Positions 6,490-7,449 of a DNA stretch of 7,449 nt are shown here, piece after piece (the stretch's first letter is position 1; every line of letters begins with the position of its first letter). The position numbers and the translations under genes were made by a program. Source of the stretch: Anaerolineales bacterium (GTDB taxonomy: Bacteria; Chloroflexota; Anaerolineae; Anaerolineales; Villigracilaceae); assembly GCA_024763295.1 (NCBI GenBank), contig JANTFU010000107.1:1-7449 (forward strand), written 5' to 3'. The notes under the pieces are model-generated. The model was not told the DNA's origin, searched no databases, and saw only the letters and a list, made by a program, of their open reading frames with translations.

Positions 6490-6509
6490 TTAGAAAGGGG
6501 CGGTACAAT
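6480..6509 (+). promoter_or_regulatory. Promoter candidate for the DUF4442 gene
   Basis: GTGGCA (6480-6485, 4 of 6), an 18-bp spacer, and TACAAT (6504-6509, 5 of 6). The start would be near 6516, giving a leader of about 35 nt that contains the GAGGAG ribosome site. It is placed back to back with the tgt promoter, with 14 bp between the two -35 elements. Confidence 0.5.
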
Positions 6510-6537
6510 CTTTTCGCTTAGAGAAATACATACAATT

Positions 6538-6543
6538 GAGGAG
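6538..6543 (+). promoter_or_regulatory. Shine-Dalgarno site of the DUF4442 gene
   Basis: GAGGAG lies 7 nt before the ATG at 6551. This decides the start against the in-frame TTG at 6536, whose own codons contain this site. Confidence 0.85.
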
Positions 6544-6550
6544 AAGAGAA

Positions 6551-7012
6551 ATGAGTAAAACCCTCGCAATTTACAAAAAACTGACAAAGCTCCCGTTTGG
6601 TAATTTTATTTTCAGCCAAGCGGTCTCGTTTCAAGCGCCCTTCTTCCGCACTATTCACCCGCTAATTACGGATTTCCGCCCGGGCTATTGTCGCGTTGAA
6701 ATCAAGGATCGGCGCTCTATTCAAAACCATTTCAGAACCATCCACGCCGGTGCGCTGTGTACGCTCAGTGAGTTGGTTGGCGGGCTTACCGTAGAAGCAA
6801 CAATCCCCAATCATCTGCGCTGGATACCGCGCGAGATGACCGTGAAGTATGTAAAAAAAGCCAAAGGAAAGTTGGTCGGCGAATGCGAGCTAGACGCATC
6901 TCTACTCCAGCCTGGCGACGTGAAACTTCCTTTCGAAATCAAAGATCAGACCGGGCAAACCGTCCTCAAAACTGAAATCGTATTCTATATCAGCGAACGA
7001 AAAACAAAGTAG
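6551..7012 (+). CDS. Hotdog-fold DUF4442 protein (PaaI-like thioesterase superfamily)
   Basis: 153 residues from the ATG at 6551. The pattern fits a single hotdog domain of the DUF4442 group: a short N-terminal helical part, a strand FRPGYCRVEIKD (42-53), then the motif N59-H60-x4-H65-A-G-ALCTLSELVGG marking the central hotdog helix, then strands EMTVKYVKKAKG (95-106), GECELDAS (110-117) and VLKTEIVFYIS (138-148). Hotdog enzymes of this superfamily hydrolyse acyl-CoA or similar thioesters; DUF4442 members are mostly uncharacterised, so the substrate is open and activity is inferred only from the fold. No signal peptide or membrane segment is apparent. The gene stands alone on the plus strand, diverging from tgt, with its own promoter and a good ribosome site. 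No obvious intrinsic terminator follows in the next 165 bp. Confidence 0.87.
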   Translation: MSKTLAIYKKLTKLPFGNFIFSQAVSFQAPFFRTIHPLITDFRPGYCRVEIKDRRSIQNHFRTIHAGALCTLSELVGGLTVEATIPNHLRWIPREMTVKYVKKAKGKLVGECELDASLLQPGDVKLPFEIKDQTGQTVLKTEIVFYISERKTK

Positions 7013-7122
7013 TCAAAATCCGCTTGTATGGTTTATGCGACTGTGTAGAGAAAGAACCCGTAAACATCAAGCAACCATTCCGGCACATATTCGCCTTCTT
7101 ACACTAAAGACAAAGATGGCGT

Positions 7123-7152
7123 AAGACAACATCCAAAAAACTAGCATATAAG
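7123..7152 (+). promoter_or_regulatory. Weak promoter candidate for the right-edge lipoprotein gene
   Basis: AAGACA (7123-7128, 4 of 6), an 18-bp spacer and TATAAG (7147-7152, 5 of 6). A start near 7159 would give a short leader containing AAAGGA. The 165-bp gap 7013-7177 otherwise shows no clear terminator or other feature; TCTTAC/GTAAGA is the only small stem and lacks a T-run. Confidence 0.35.
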
Positions 7153-7177
7153 AAAAACTGATAAGGTAAAGGAAACG

Positions 7178-7449
7178 ATGACAAAAATCACCACCCAAAA
7201 ACTATTGAGCATTTTTTTTATCCTAGGACTATTGCTCTCAGCATGTGCATCCGCAGAAACGCCTCAAGCACAAGAAGAACCGCTTGATACGCTTGAATAT
7301 CTCCCCTATTGTAGCGATGATCATTCAAAACTCTGTGTGGAGGGATTTGGCAAAGAAGCTGATGAAAGTCTAATTGTTCTATTGCAAGCCCCCAAAGGCA
7401 CCGATGTTCTCCTGCGCGCGACCGACGAAAATGGGCAGGAAACCACGCT
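7178..7449 (+). CDS. Unrecognised lipoprotein, N-terminal part only
   Basis: The frame opens at the ATG at 7178 and runs off the right edge after 90 full codons. The start has AAAGGA 4 nt upstream. A lysine-containing N-region (MTKITTQK) precedes a hydrophobic core (LLSIFFILGLLL) and the lipobox L20-S21-A22-C23, so C23 should be lipidated and the mature protein exposed outside the membrane. The next residues (ASAETPQAQEEP) form a short acidic, proline-containing linker. Two further cysteines, C45 and C53, flank a short segment and could form a disulfide. The beginning of a beta-rich domain seems to follow (ESLIVLLQAP, DVLLRATDENG). I do not recognise the family; too little is visible to assign a function. 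Confidence 0.8.
   Translation, partial: MTKITTQKLLSIFFILGLLLSACASAETPQAQEEPLDTLEYLPYCSDDHSKLCVEGFGKEADESLIVLLQAPKGTDVLLRATDENGQETT

Noticed and set aside
6179..6493. Open plus-strand frame of 104 codons opposite tgt
   Set aside because: It is a shadow of the tgt N-terminal half, a common effect in GC-rich codons.
6431..6508. N-terminal extension of Tgt with a hydrophobic, signal-like sequence
   Set aside because: The Tgt family starts at MFEYEL-like residues, Tgt is cytoplasmic, and the promoter elements lie inside the would-be extension.
6536..6550. TTG start for the DUF4442 gene
   Set aside because: The ATG at 6551 has GAGGAG at ideal distance, and the TTG would place that ribosome site inside the coding part.
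7212..7219. Run of eight T residues in the lipoprotein signal sequence as a phase-variation tract
   Set aside because: It encodes the usual Phe-rich hydrophobic core, and a tract of this length alone is weak evidence.

Overview
The window looks like an ordinary chromosomal stretch of a free-living bacterium with mid-range GC content. Two things point, as an inference from memory of similar proteins, to Chloroflexota and probably Anaerolineae: the GH25 lysozyme followed by several SH3b repeats, and the style of the UppP and M20 proteins. No taxonomic marker gene is present. I see no tRNA, rRNA, CRISPR array, transposase or integrase.

Layout. Six genes run on the minus strand in one direction. 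In transcription order they are tgt (6430 to 5315), uppP (5228 to 4392), two tandem CPG2-type M20 metallopeptidases (4353 to 3247 and 3196 to 2081), a short PstS-like lipoprotein (2080 to 1415), and a GH25 muramidase with at least three SH3b repeats that runs off the left edge (1351 to <1). On the plus strand, diverging from tgt, are a hotdog-fold DUF4442 protein (6551 to 7012) and the start of an unrecognised lipoprotein that runs off the right edge (7178 to >7449).

How the parts may work together. Tgt modifies tRNA (queuosine pathway), whereas UppP recycles the undecaprenyl carrier of cell-wall synthesis. The M20 enzymes probably remove terminal amino acids such as glutamate, and the GH25 enzyme cleaves the glycan of peptidoglycan. 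A loose cell-envelope theme (uppP, GH25, two lipoproteins) is possible, but the genes are not obviously one pathway. Close spacing (24 to 86 bp, and 0 bp between the second M20 gene and the lipoprotein) suggests co-transcription from the tgt promoter. There are additional internal promoter candidates ahead of the second M20 gene and ahead of the GH25 gene.

Most interesting non-coding structure: a strong promoter placed so that the tgt mRNA should be leaderless; a pair of compensatory palindromes in tandem inside uppP that keep the reading frame (4965-5000); a long inverted repeat built from 7-bp units between tgt and uppP (5259-5312); and CAAAGG repeats in the tgt/DUF4442 divergent control region (6454-6489). 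I found no clearly new multi-gene system.
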